Below, in pieces: positions 21,760-32,177 of a stretch of 64,000 nucleotides of DNA; position 1 is the first letter of the stretch; every line of letters begins with the position of its first letter. The notes beneath the pieces were generated by a model. The model was not told where the DNA came from. It did no database searches and was given only the letters and a program-made list of their open reading frames with translations. This DNA is from Symmetrospora coprosmae (Eukaryota; Basidiomycota; Cystobasidiomycetes; Symmetrosporaceae), in contig VUYT01000027.1 in assembly GCA_008802785.1 (NCBI GenBank), positions 210,328 to 274,327 of the forward strand, written 5' to 3'. Position numbers and translations under genes: made by a program.

Positions 21760-24700
21760 ATGTCCACCTACGACACGGTCATCCACCACACCATTGAAGA
21801 TGTCGCACACGAGCTGTACAGCGTACACCCAGAGGTTAATGTGCCCCATCTCGTCTTTACTCTCTTGGCTGGTGAGTCCCCCATCTGCTAGAGGGGCGGC
21901 TGCGACTGCGACTGCGACGACCGACAGTGCGCTGATCTCGAATGCGGATGGCCTGGCTGGCTGGCTGAACCTGCACAACAGTCTTCATCCTCTTCTTTGG
22001 AATGTTCAGGTGTGCCTGCTCCCTTGCCTGCCCTGTCCACGACCTTGTCTCAGTGCTGATGGCAACCTCCCCTCCCAGCGCCCTCATCAAGGAGCGCCTT
22101 TACGTCGGAGAAGCCATCGTCGCCACTGGGTTTGGCATAGCGTTCGGCCCATATGCAGCAGACCTCATCAATCCAAGATCGTGGGGCAATCCTAGCTTTG
22201 ACGACATCACCCTCGAGTTCACGCGCATCGTCCTGGCCCTGTCCGTCTTTGCGGTCGGGGTAGAGTTGCCGAGGTGGGTCAAACTTATGGTCAGAGTCAG
22301 CTCCGACTGCCCCAGACACGCACACCACCGCTGATTGCGCCCTTCTGGCGTTGCACTGCCCAGAGCTTATGTCAAGCGACACTGGCGCTCCCTCATTGTC
22401 ATTCTCGGGCCCTTGATGATCATCGGCTGGCTCGTCACGGCCGCTTTCATCTACGCGCTCATTCCGGGACTGAGCTTCCTCGGCGCCCTCGTCATTGCCG
22501 CATGCGCCACGCCCACGGATCCAATCCTCGCCGCCTCGGTCGTCGGCAAGGGCAAGTTCGCCCAGAAACACGTCCCCTCCCACATCCGGCACCTGCTCCA
22601 GTGCGAGTCGGGCTGCAACGACGGCGCGGCTTTTCCTTTCCTCTACCTAGCGTTATTTCTCAACTTCAGGGAATCGCACTCGGTGGGCCAGGCGATCGGG
22701 TGGTGGATCGTCCTCGTGATTCTGTACCAGATCATTCTCGGCGTCATCATTGGCGTCGCCGTGGGCATTGCCGCGCGCAAGGTCCTCAAGTTCAGCAAGC
22801 GGCGCGCACTCATTGACCGCGAGTCGATGATTGCAATGTACGTCTCGCTCGCCATCTTCACCACGGCCGTCACGACGCTGGCCGGGTCCGACGACCTGCT
22901 CGCGGCCTTTGCGTGCGGCGCAGCGTTCGCGTGGGACGACTGGTTCTCCGAGTCGATCGAGGACTCCAATTTTTCCAACGTCATTGACCTGCTCGTCAAC
23001 TGCGCCACGTTCATCTACATTGGCGCGACCATGCCGTTCGCCGACTGGAACAACAGCGCAATCACAATTGTGCCCTGGCGCCTCATCGTCATTGGCATCC
23101 TCGTCCTCCTGTTCCGCCGCCTCCCCGCCATGCTGCTCATGTACAAGTGGATCCCAGACATCAAGACATTCCGCGAGGCCGTTTTCGCAGGGTGGTTCGG
23201 GCCAATGGGCGTCGGCGCCATCTTTATCGCCACACTGGCCCTGACCAAGCTGCCCACGCCCAACGAGCCCCCGACGACCCCAGACGATTTCCTCGCCCTC
23301 ACCATCCAGCCCATCATCTACTTTATCGTCCTGTGCAGCATCATCGTCCACGGCTCGTCCATCCCCTTCTTCAACCTCGGCAAGCGCGCCCACTCGCGCG
23401 TCAATTCCATGTCGCGCACATGGACAAACCGCTCAGACAGCGAGCCGAGCTGGCTCAGCCGCGTCAAGCGCGTCGGGGACGGCGAGGCCAACATCCTCGT
23501 CAATCGAGACGATGGCGACAACCAGAACGCTGGCAACGGCAGCAGCAGCGAGAAGGAGAAGCGCAGTGGGGAGAAAGGCCGCGATCTCGACCTCGAAGCG
23601 GGGGAGACGGCTATTGACGATCCGGGAATGGACGTAGGGGATATGACCTCCAGAGACTTTGCAGACAACAAGCGCTCGGAGAAGAAACGAGGCGGCGCGG
23701 GCATGCTGGGCATGATGCCAAAGAGCGACTCGCCGGGCGGATCGTCGGACGATACGGTCCAGGGCTCTGGGAGCGATGACAAGGGCAAAGATCGCGCTAG
23801 TCCCCAGTCTGAGAATGAGAAGCACAGCCGCCGCATGGAGCGTCACGATAGCCCTACTCCCGAAGAGGAGGACGAGTGGCAAGAAGGGGACGACATTGTT
23901 CGCGAAACGCACGACGGCGAAGACACCGAAATCATCCACAAGGATGGAAGCAGGGAGGGCGGGCACACATGGGAAGCTGCGCACGCCGAGACGCGCGACG
24001 GGCGTCGCAAGGACCAGTCTGGTTCCTCCGAGGGCAGAGAGGAAAACGAGTCTGTCGGACCGGGCTTCCCGGGCGGACACCGCATGCAGGAGATTGCAGC
24101 CATGCTGGGAAGGGGACACGGTCTCGCGCACGAGGAGCATGAACAGACGAGTGCCGCGACCCTTGCTGCTAAAGCTGAAGGGTCCCGTGGACGTCAGGAC
24201 GAACGGCCGGGCAAGCAGCTCCTCGAGAACGCCACGGAGCGAGTCGTGCAGGATGAAGAACATGAGGCTGCAGCTTCTCGGTCGCGCTCACGCTCGCACA
24301 CCGGCTCGGTCATTGCGTGGTCCAATGCGCGCGAGAATGAGCAGCGCGAGCTCGAGGAAGCGCAAGAACGCGAAGGAGGTGACGAGATGGCGCCTCTGCC
24401 CAATGACGCTAGCGAGCATCAGCAAGGCGGCGCCGTGCCCAACGCGCGCCCTAGCGGGCTGCTCTCGACGGCTGGGTCATTCCTCTCGCGACCCAAGAAC
24501 CCGAGCCGGCCCACTCTGACAGCGGAGGAGAAGTACGCGCGCGACGCGTGGTGCCGGCGCGAGCGGCACGACGTTGACGATGACGAGGTCAAGTCCTGGG
24601 TGCAGGGCAACCACCTCGTCATTGAGCGCCGGAGCAAGCGCGGCGGCGGCGAAGAGGCCGAGGTGGAGGTGGTCGATGCCAACCCGAGCGCCGAGGCGCG

Positions 24701-25235
24701 CGACCACGCACGGCAAGACCCGGAGCTCCGCGTGCGCTCCGTGCCCATTTCGAGTATCAACGCGGCCAAAGGCGACATTGCAAAGGAGGACAGCCAGGGC
24801 CGGACCGACAAGCAGGGCTCCGGGGAGAGCACGGGCCAGCCGCACCGCTTCGATCTCAAGTCCATCCGCAACAATGCCAGCTTCCGTCGCTTCTTTGGCG
24901 GAGATGGCCAGGCTGGTAAAGAGAGCATTACCAACAAGCGGGTCGACGCGCCGTCCGGTAGCAGGCAGGGCAGGAATGCAGATGGCGACTCGAAGGGCGT
25001 CTCGTTTGCTCAAAGTACCACGGGCGACGCGCCCCGCGAGGAGGGCAAGCCGAGCAGCAAGCGGATGACGCAGCAGCAGCAGGGCACATCTTCCGGCAGC
25101 GGAGGCGGCGAATCATCAAGCACGCCAAACTATCTCTCGACGCGCAACTTGAAGACTGGGATCGCGCTTGACAGAACCGATACGACGGACTCGCAAGTCA
25201 GGTTCGGGCACCTGCCGGTGCCGAGGCGGAACTAA
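21760..25235 (+). CDS. NHA1: Plasma-membrane Na+(K+)/H+ antiporter
   Basis: The start at 21760 (MSTYDTVIHHTIEDVAHELY) leads into TM1. Introns end near 21981, 22079 and 22364, and each restores frame: LVFTLLAVFILFFGMFSALIKERL and VELPRAYVKRHWRSL. The remaining 950 aa are in one exon. The CPA1/Nha1 core is clear: ATPTDPILAASVVG, CESGCNDGAAFPFLYLAL with the ion-binding Asn-Asp pair, and about 12 hydrophobic segments up to roughly 23390. The tail of about 600 residues is hydrophilic, with acidic and Arg/Ser repeats, as in fungal Nha1 proteins where the tail regulates activity and salt tolerance. The protein should extrude Na+/K+ in exchange for protons at the cell surface. Its end is convergent with the next gene. 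Confidence 0.93.
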
Positions 25236-25649
25236 TCATATACAGAATGCCTGTGACGAAGGTGTGCTGTTCTGTCAGTCAGTCTATCGTGCTGTAGCGT
25301 TACTGTGTACAAAGCGAGACAAGAGGGAAAGCCTCTTCTCGTAGCCTCGTAATCTGGTGTGGATTGCAGCTTTGAACTATGGAAGGTCCGGGTACGCGAG
25401 ACAGACCACAATGCAATGCTTGGACCCGATGCTCGATCAGCGAGGATCTTCGAAACTCTAATGCCTGAGCGCACGAGCTGTGCAAGGGGTACAACAGGAC
25501 AATCATGCGAGGACAGAGGAACAGCAGACAGAGGGTATGATGTCCGGTGCCCCTGCACGCATAGGCAGCGTCGTTCTGTAAAGTCGGTAGGTATGAAGGG
25601 GGTCTCGATATAAGATGAAGGGGGATGAAGCGGGTGGCCGCCCGGCCGG
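25236..25649. other. Convergent intergenic region
   Basis: Shared 3' flank of NHA1 (+) and the Ser/Gly-rich surface protein (-). No gene seen. Confidence 0.5.
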
Positions 25650-26387
25650 CTACACGACAGTGAGGACGCCTGCAAGGAGCGTTGTGACGAGGCAGATGCC
25701 GAAGGAAGCAAGGATGGGTACGCCAATGGCGGAGCGGAAGCCGGCAGAGAAGCCATCGTCGATGTCGCCCGCCGCGCCACCGGGGACGGCGGTGCCAGAA
25801 GCAGACGCGGCAGCCGAGCCAGACGACGAAGAGCCGCCGAACGAACCGTCGTCTCCCCAGTCGTCCCACTCGCCACTGTCGCTCTTGGTCGGGGCGGGCG
25901 TGGCAGCTGGGACAGTAGCGCTGCCAGTGCCGACGGCACCGCCAGCAGCGCCCGATTCGCTTGCTCCGCCACAGCCGGTCTTGCATGAACCATCGTCGTA
26001 GGAGCTCGAGCCGGCTCCGGCGCCGGCGCCAGCGCCAGCATCGCCGGTAGGCTGAGGCTGCTGAGATCCTGCGCCACTGTCAGTAGCCTGACCAGCGCCG
26101 CAGGTCGTGCACGCCGTCTCAGACGCTGCGCCGCCTCCGCCTGGCCCGTCAACGGTGACGGTCACAAAGACGGTAGCGGGCGTGTCGTCGGCGCACTCCT
26201 CCTCCCCGACTGGAGCGCGCTCCTCGAGGGTCGGGTCCGACACAAAGGGTTCATCGGGCGAGCGCTTCGATGGGGCGGGTGCAGGCGGGTGGAGGGACTC
26301 GACCTGGCGGATGGTGAGCGCGGGGTTGGGGGACGTGTCGGATGCAGCAGCGAGGGAGGACGAGGTCAGAAGAGCAGCCAGTGCCAT
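25650..26387 (-). CDS. Secreted Ser/Gly-rich protein with C-terminal hydrophobic anchor (GPI-like)
   Basis: The start at 26387 gives a signal peptide, MALAALLTSSSLAAA. An upstream in-frame start at 26453 would bury it. A Lys-Arg site (SKRSP) suggests Kex2-type processing, and a second basic site (EERAP) follows. The middle has TACTTCGAGQ and SCKTGCGG cysteine pairs and Gly-Ala repeats (AGAGAGAG). A Trp/Asp patch (EWDDWGDDGSF) precedes a Ser/Ala-rich linker. The C-terminus is hydrophobic (GVPILASFGICLVTTLLAGV) with no hydrophilic tail, as in GPI-anchored wall proteins, although a single transmembrane anchor is equally possible. The single-exon length is about 245 aa. The family is unrecognised. 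Its position between NHA1 and a J-protein gives no functional hint. Confidence 0.7.
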   Translation of the reverse strand: MALAALLTSSSLAAASDTSPNPALTIRQVESLHPPAPAPSKRSPDEPFVSDPTLEERAPVGEEECADDTPATVFVTVTVDGPGGGGAASETACTTCGAGQATDSGAGSQQPQPTGDAGAGAGAGAGSSSYDDGSCKTGCGGASESGAAGGAVGTGSATVPAATPAPTKSDSGEWDDWGDDGSFGGSSSSGSAAASASGTAVPGGAAGDIDDGFSAGFRSAIGVPILASFGICLVTTLLAGVLTVV

Positions 26388-27036
26388 CCTGAAGACGTGG
26401 CTGTTGGAGGAGTGGGGGCATGAGATACGGGACAAGGGGAACCCGAAAAGCATGTCCCTGACCTACCTGCGCATGATTGGCAAGCGGCGGGATGCAATGC
26501 TTTGCGATGAAGCTGATGATATAAGGTGCCTGCTACACTCGTTGCGTTCAGAGAGTGCTGAGGCGTTGGCTTAGCGTATGAAGTGCGCGTCAACGAGAGT
26601 GGGTCAGAGGGCGAGCAGGAGTCTGGTCAAGAGGCACGGCATCGCGGACTCGCAGCACGCGTAACGACATCACGAGCGCCTCGATGGGCCTGGCCATGTG
26701 GGGTAGCCAGCCGACACCCCGGGATGGCTGTACGGCGCACCGCCGAACCTGGCCTGTCCCCCTCCGGCGACCAGATCAAAGGAGGCGATTCGCTGCTCGT
26801 GAAGGGGAGACGGAGCGACGCCAGGATACTTCAGAGAGCGCTTCATGGCCGCTCGGCATCAGGTCCGACCCGCACGTTGCGAGTGTGAGGAGCAGAGGCT
26901 TTGAGTGCAGTTCACAGTCAGTCTTGCCAGTCCATACCCTTTCAAGCGCCATGGCTGTTTGCTCCATGCTACAGTTCCGCTGAGGGCGCGTGGAAGCCAT
27001 CGCGTTGCACATCTGTACTCGTGCTCGTGCGCGAGC
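26388..27036. other. Intergenic region between two minus-strand genes
   Basis: 5' flank of the secreted protein and 3' flank of the J-protein gene. No supported exon. Local ORFs are short and without motifs. Confidence 0.45.
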
Positions 27037-29445
27037 CTAGAAGCCGAAGCCAGATGACTGGAACCCGCGCGGCCGCCTGCCACCGCCGCCATTGAGGAAG
27101 TCGTCAATGTTGATGCCGCCGCTCTCGAAACCTCCTCCAAAACCGCCACCACCGCCAAAGCCGCCGTGCGCGAAAGGATGGTGATGGAAGCCGCCCGACA
27201 TGCCGCCGGAGTCGTCATCGTCCTCGCCCAGATCGTATCTCCGCTTCTTTTGCGGGTCTGACAGGATGGCATGCGCTTCGGAGAGCTGGTGCCGTTTGAC
27301 GCATTAGCCGACTCGTCGAAGCAGTCACATAGCCATGAGCTCAGGAGCTCACCTCCTTGAACTTTTCTTCCGTACCGCCCTTGTCTGGGTGATGCACTAA
27401 ACTCTGCTTCCTGTAGGCTTTCTTGATCTCCTGGGTGTGCGAATGCGATATCCACATACAAGCAGCCGACCACATCAGCTAGCTCTGGAGCGGGTGAGCC
27501 GACTGTCGTGACACGCACCACCTCGGTTGCATCCTTGCCGACACCCAAGATCTTGTAGTCTGCAGAAGTGTCGAGTGACGCGCAACTTCAGTATCTGAGC
27601 CTCTGCGCACCTCGGAGAACGGATGACACGCACAGTCCACCGTCTTGGATCGCTTCAGAGCAACCTGAGCCTGCCTGTGCTCTGTCTTCATGGCCCGCTC
27701 CTCGGCAGTCCCAGCTGGCGCTTCTTGGAAGGCGGCAGCGAACCCTGCTACAGCAGCCTCGTAACTTTCCTCCGCGAAATGTGCTCTCGCCCGTGACCGC
27801 AACCTGTGATTTACAAACCCGGCGACCCGACGTGCGTCAGCCAAAAGAACAATACATGAAGACGGTATCGGTGAGAAGGATCGCTGGTAAGCACCCACGC
27901 CTTGAAGTGCTTTGGCTGTGCCTTGAGAATCTCGTCGCAATCCTTGATGGTCGCAGAGTGGTTCCCAGCCTTCTGGTACGCCGTCGCACGATTCGACAAG
28001 AGCGTTATCCGGATGTTTTCGTTCTCTTCGCCCACGAGCTCGAGGCATTCCGTGTACTTTTCTATCGCTTCCGCATGCTGTCCCTTCTTGAAGAGCTCGT
28101 TCCCCGCTTCTTTCGTCGAGTCGACCAGACGTGTCCGCTTGAGGAGCGTCCTCGCCTCGGCGTGATCCGGGTCGTTCCGCAATGCCGCCTGTGCGTGCGC
28201 GACAGCCTGCGCCGAGTTACCCTGGGCAAACAGGACCAATCCTCTAACCCAGAGCGCGTCCGGATCCTGCGAGTTGGCCCTCAGCAGGTCCGTCGCCAGC
28301 GACGCTGCCTCGTCGAGCTTCTTCTTGCCGAGCAGCGCTTCCACGCGGTACACCTTCCACTGCGACGGTGCCTGCGCGACTTCCTTCTCGAGGCTGTCGA
28401 GGCCAAAGATGACGTACGTCCACTCCTTCTTTGAGCGGTGCCGCGTCACGTTGGCGAGGTCTCCGCGGATCTTCTCTATCCGCGCCTGGTCGCCCACGGC
28501 CTGTGAGTTGTTTGGCTCGATGCTCAGACACTCAGCAATTGTCCGCGCCGCATCGTCTATTGAGCCGAGCGCAATCTGACACCGTGCCACGCGGGACAGC
28601 GTCTTTGCCTGTGGCGAAGCGGATTGCAGGAGGGCAGCTTTCTGGCAGTCTGCCAGAGCCGGGGTGAATTGCTTGATGGCCACTGGTAGAGTGGATTGTC
28701 AAAGCAGAGGGAAGGTCAGCTGGACGGGCGGGTCTTGCGGACATGTGGACGCCACTGACTGTAGGCAGCCGCTCGGTTAGTCAGGTAGGACGGCTCTTCC
28801 GGCTCGAGCTCGATGGCTTCGGTGTAGAGGTCTACGGCGGCCTAGAGAACAGCGGCGTGTACGTGTATTGCTCAGTAGCATGACCAGCCTGGTGCAGCAT
28901 GTGCCCTTTGAGGCCAAACGCGGTCCTCCTCACCCCATAGCTGCCCGCCTTGAATTTGGCATTGCCGTCGGCTTTCCTGGCTTCAGCGCGCTGGGATGAG
29001 GTCAGGCCTGGAGATACCGAGCGCATACAGGTGCGAGCTGCGTGCATCAGCCTAGCTTGCTATGCAGACAGCCAGTGCAGGAGAAGAGGCGCTCGCGCAC
29101 CGTCCGGGTTTACTGAAAACGTGAACTCGGAGGACGAGCCTGATGCGAATGAAGGCGGTTCGCTCGGGGATGAGGATGCGCCTTCTGGGTCCTGACCTGA
29201 TCCGTCGCTGTGCTCATTGCCGTTCGCCTGTGTCTCTGCTGTGCCATTGCTGTTCGATGGAGATGCCACGATCAGATTTCCGTCTGCGGTGGCCAAAGCA
29301 GCCTGCAGACCGACACGCGCACACGACCACGACCAACTCACGTCGGTCCGTTCGCACCAGCAGCAGCAGCGGCAGCAGCAGCGCGCTTCTTTGCAGCAGC
29401 CGCAGCAGCACCTCCACCCGCGCCTGCGCTCTTCTTCTTTGCCAT
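27037..29445 (-). CDS. TPR and J-domain co-chaperone (DNAJC7-like)
   Basis: A likely start is at 29445 (MAKKKSAGAGGG, an Ala-rich lead). The first splice junction near 29300-29350 is uncertain because the GTGAGT donor there does not match the acceptor phase. The TPR region is clear after splicing: EARKADGNAKFKAGSYG, DLYTEAIELEPEEPSYLTNR, KEAGNELFKKGQHAEAIEKY and LLSNRATAYQKAGNHSATI. The C-terminal J domain is spread over three exons: DYKILGVGKDATE, EIKKAYRKQSLVHHPDKGG with the HPD motif, and HQLSEAHAILSDPQKRR. A Gly/Phe-rich tail ends at 27037. DNAJC7/TPR2 proteins receive clients from Hsp90 and stimulate Hsp70 in the cytosol. There is no signal peptide, which argues against the ER-resident P58 type. 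Confidence 0.85.
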
Positions 29446-29745
29446 GCTCTTGCGACGGTAGAATTCGTGCTGATCCAGCTTGCCGGGCTGTCCTCGGGAT
29501 GGATGGGGGATGGGTGTCGTCAGAAGGCCAGGCTGGATGGACACGGACGCGGACAGGGTTGGGCTCAATACGATTCCGGGACAAAAGGGAGACGAGCAAA
29601 AGATGTAAATGATGACGCGACAACATTGCATCCAGCACAAGGCCATGCGCAAGCATGCATGGCCACTGTGCTCGGTGTGCGAGCGCCGTGGCGCATTGGG
29701 CGCTGAAGGGGAACGGGCAGCTGCAGACGGAGACATTGTATATAT

Positions 29746-30468
29746 TCACTGGCAGACTAGCATTACACAAGCTCGACACACTGGACACGAATTACATCTG
29801 GCCAGCCAGGAGGCGGCACAATCTCTATGAAAAGCATGGCGGCACGGGAGGATGGCCATGGCCAGCGATCCAGGCGACTCGAGGCAGATGGGGCAGTTGT
29901 CGCCTCCGGCTGCCTCCACCACTGTCGACTCTGACACCGCCTCTTCGACGCGGAGTAGCTTCTTGAGCTCATCTCGGGACAGGCCAGTAGGCACCGAGGC
30001 GTTCTCCTCGTCCATGTCGCCATCTTCGAGACTGGACCCGTCTCGCCCCCGGAGGTCCCGTTCTTCTTCATCATCATCATCAGGCACGCAAGCTCGGTAG
30101 AGCAGGACTGGCAAGGTGATACTGCACAACGGGAACTGAAGCACCACCTGAAGTGCCAGGAGCACCGTCTGGGCAGCCGTCGTTGGCCGTGTGCTCTGAT
30201 CGAGCGCGTCGAGGACCGCAAGCACCAGGATTGACAGGAGCGACAGGCTGCACCCGAGGAGGAGCGCTTGTTCGGCTGTCCGTTCCCCGCGCTTCCAGGT
30301 GGCGACTTGTGATGATGCCAGCCAGGCGAGAGTGCCGGCTCGTTGCTGCTGTGTGCCAGCAGGATGGTAGGCCGGCGAGACCGGTGATGTGGCTTCGACT
30401 GACGAGATCGGAAAGACCGGACAGCAGGGAGTGCGGAGGGATGGTGTCCTGAAGCTCATGCTGGCCAA
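29746..30468 (-). CDS. Membrane RING-H2 finger protein
   Basis: A single exon of 240 aa. The N-terminal 60 residues are polar. Two hydrophobic helices lie about residues 65-90 (LLLGCSLSLLSILVLAVLDA) and 100-125 (VLLALQVVLQFPLCSITLPV). An acidic linker (PDDDDEEERD) leads to the C-terminal RING: CPICLESPG, CRHAFHRDCAASWL and CPVCRACV, which has the C3H2C3 pattern. The protein is likely an E3 ubiquitin ligase with its RING facing the cytosol. The partner E2 and the substrates are unknown. A second ATG three codons in could be used instead. Confidence 0.8.
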   Translation of the reverse strand: MASMSFRTPSLRTPCCPVFPISSVEATSPVSPAYHPAGTQQQRAGTLAWLASSQVATWKRGERTAEQALLLGCSLSLLSILVLAVLDALDQSTRPTTAAQTVLLALQVVLQFPLCSITLPVLLYRACVPDDDDEEERDLRGRDGSSLEDGDMDEENASVPTGLSRDELKKLLRVEEAVSESTVVEAAGGDNCPICLESPGSLAMAILPCRHAFHRDCAASWLARCNSCPVCRACVMLVCQ

Positions 30469-30918
30469 GCCTTTCTGAACGATTCCTTCAGGCTCGCGCC
30501 CCGTACTGTGTATATCGGGTGCCCGCGTTGCGCAGCTTGATCGTCGTATCGTAACGAATGTGTGGGTGCAACAGAGCGCAAGCAGCTGCTGGAGCGCAAG
30601 CAGCAGAGCGCAAGCAGCAGAGCGCTAGAGCAGCAGCTGCTTGCGCTACCTCGATGCTTAAGATGAACAGAGCCAATGCCGGGCATCCCTTTGACTGCGG
30701 CATGGTGCCGCGACACCAGCGCCTCCCATGTTGAACTCGGTCTGAGCCCGAGCCCTGCTTTGCCGCCTCTTGTGATATGGTCTGCATGGCTGGAGGCGCC
30801 TCTTGAGTGCTGCTCAAGTCGGCACCGATCCGTCTGCTGCGCACGCAGACGGACCGGCCGCCGACCCTTGCGACTTCCAGACAGCAGAGCCCCGCGGGAG
30901 TGGACCTAGAGGAGGTGC
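30469..30918. other. Intergenic region with short AGCAG-type repeats
   Basis: It lies upstream of the RING gene. Several GCGCAAGCAGCAGAGC-like units lie at about 30575-30650. No coding exon is supported. Confidence 0.5.
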
Positions 30919-31584
30919 TCAAGGGCGCGTGGCCCGGAGGGCGGGGAGAATGGGCGAGCCCGCGAACAGGGAGTGGAGGGCGCGCACCCTGGACGAGTGG
31001 AGCGGGGTGGCGGAGGTGGAGAGCGGAGCCGTGTAGGGAGAGACGCGCCTCTGGCCAGGTGCACGCATGCAGCTTGGCAGGAAGCGCATAGCGCTCGAGG
31101 TGCTTGAAGAGCGGGGCGGGTGCGCGAGTGCGAGTGCGAGTGGAGAAGCGAGCGCTAGGGTGGAGGGCGGGCACGAGCGGAGTAGAGGAGAGGTGGCAGC
31201 GCCGAAGCGCGCCTTCAGCTCGAGCTCAGATTCAGCTGACAGCGAGACAGCCTTTTCCATCGAATCAGAGTCAGAGATCAGATCATTGGTCATGTCAGCC
31301 GGATTAACGGCGTTGGATTGGAACAGGCGGATGTGGCTCACCTTTCTCTCAACCTTGCCATACCATCGTCGAGCAGCGGCAATGGCCCTTTCCTCAGCGT
31401 AGGAGATGGCACGACCGCCGCTGCCCGCTGAGGTGAAGCGCTGGACATGCGACAGCGCAATATCGAGGTAGCACCCCACCTGCTGCGGCTGCGAGAGCGC
31501 CTTGACCAGGCAGTACGATTCGGCCTCCGGGAGGACAGTCTTTGACAGAGCAGAAGCTGCAACGGTGAGCGCCATAGAAGCCAT
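30919..31584 (-). CDS. Hypothetical protein, lineage-specific
   Basis: The start at 31584 gives MASMALTVAASALSKTVLPE, then SYCLVKALSQPQQVGCYLD and SYAEERAIAAARRWYGKVE. This first part of about 80 residues reads like a structured, mostly helical domain. A GTGAGC donor after GKVERK (near 31343) can join in phase to an acceptor near 31254, giving a Ser/Glu-rich stretch. Beyond that the frame to 30919 is Ser/Pro/Leu/Arg-rich and may not be real coding. No family was recognised. Upstream lies a CGATGT hexanucleotide tract. Confidence 0.4.
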   Translation of the reverse strand: MASMALTVAASALSKTVLPEAESYCLVKALSQPQQVGCYLDIALSHVQRFTSAGSGGRAISYAEERAIAAARRWYGKVERKVSHIRLFQSNAVNPADMTNDLISDSDSMEKAVSLSAESELELKARFGAATSPLLRSCPPSTLALASPLALALAHPPRSSSTSSAMRFLPSCMRAPGQRRVSPYTAPLSTSATPLHSSRVRALHSLFAGSPILPALRATRP

Positions 31585-32177
31585 TGTATCGTTCTGCTCC
31601 GTTTCTTGTGTATTGTCCGTTTGTTGTGTATCGGATGTGGGTGAGATGAGGGAGAGTCGGTCTGTCAAGGCTGTGGAAGAGCCTGTGATTGATAAAGTGA
31701 TGGGAAGATGAGAGAGCAAGAAAGAGCCACATGGTCCCCGCTCTTATAGTGTGGCAGGAAAGAGCCAGGAGAGCCTTTCTGAACCCCTCTTCGCGCGACA
31801 TTCCTGGGCCGGTCTCGGAATTGGTGAGATGCGGCGCCCAGCTCGAGAATCCTGAGCAAAGGAGGTGGTCAGCGAGGTCTCGACGGCATCAGATGAGTCT
31901 ATGTCGATGTCGATGTCGATGTCTGTAGCTGCGTCAGTGTGTAGACAGGGGTTCAGTACTCTCGTTCGGCCCAGCCCAACCTGTCGACAGCGCGGTGCTG
32001 GCGACCAGGAGCGAGCGCCCAGTGAGGCAGCCGTGTTTGCGATAACGAAGGGGATATACAACAAGGCGCTGAGCTTCTCTGGCTCCCCAATTTGCTGCTG
32101 ATACTGTGCTGGATTGCAGATGCTGATGTCGGGTACCGGTACGAGCGATGCAGGGGATTCAGCGCGGACGAAAAGAC
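31585..32177. other. Intergenic region with a CGATGT tract
   Basis: 5' flank of the hypothetical gene and 3' flank of the VWA gene. It holds about four to five CGATGT units at 31896-31924 and no convincing exon. Confidence 0.45.
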
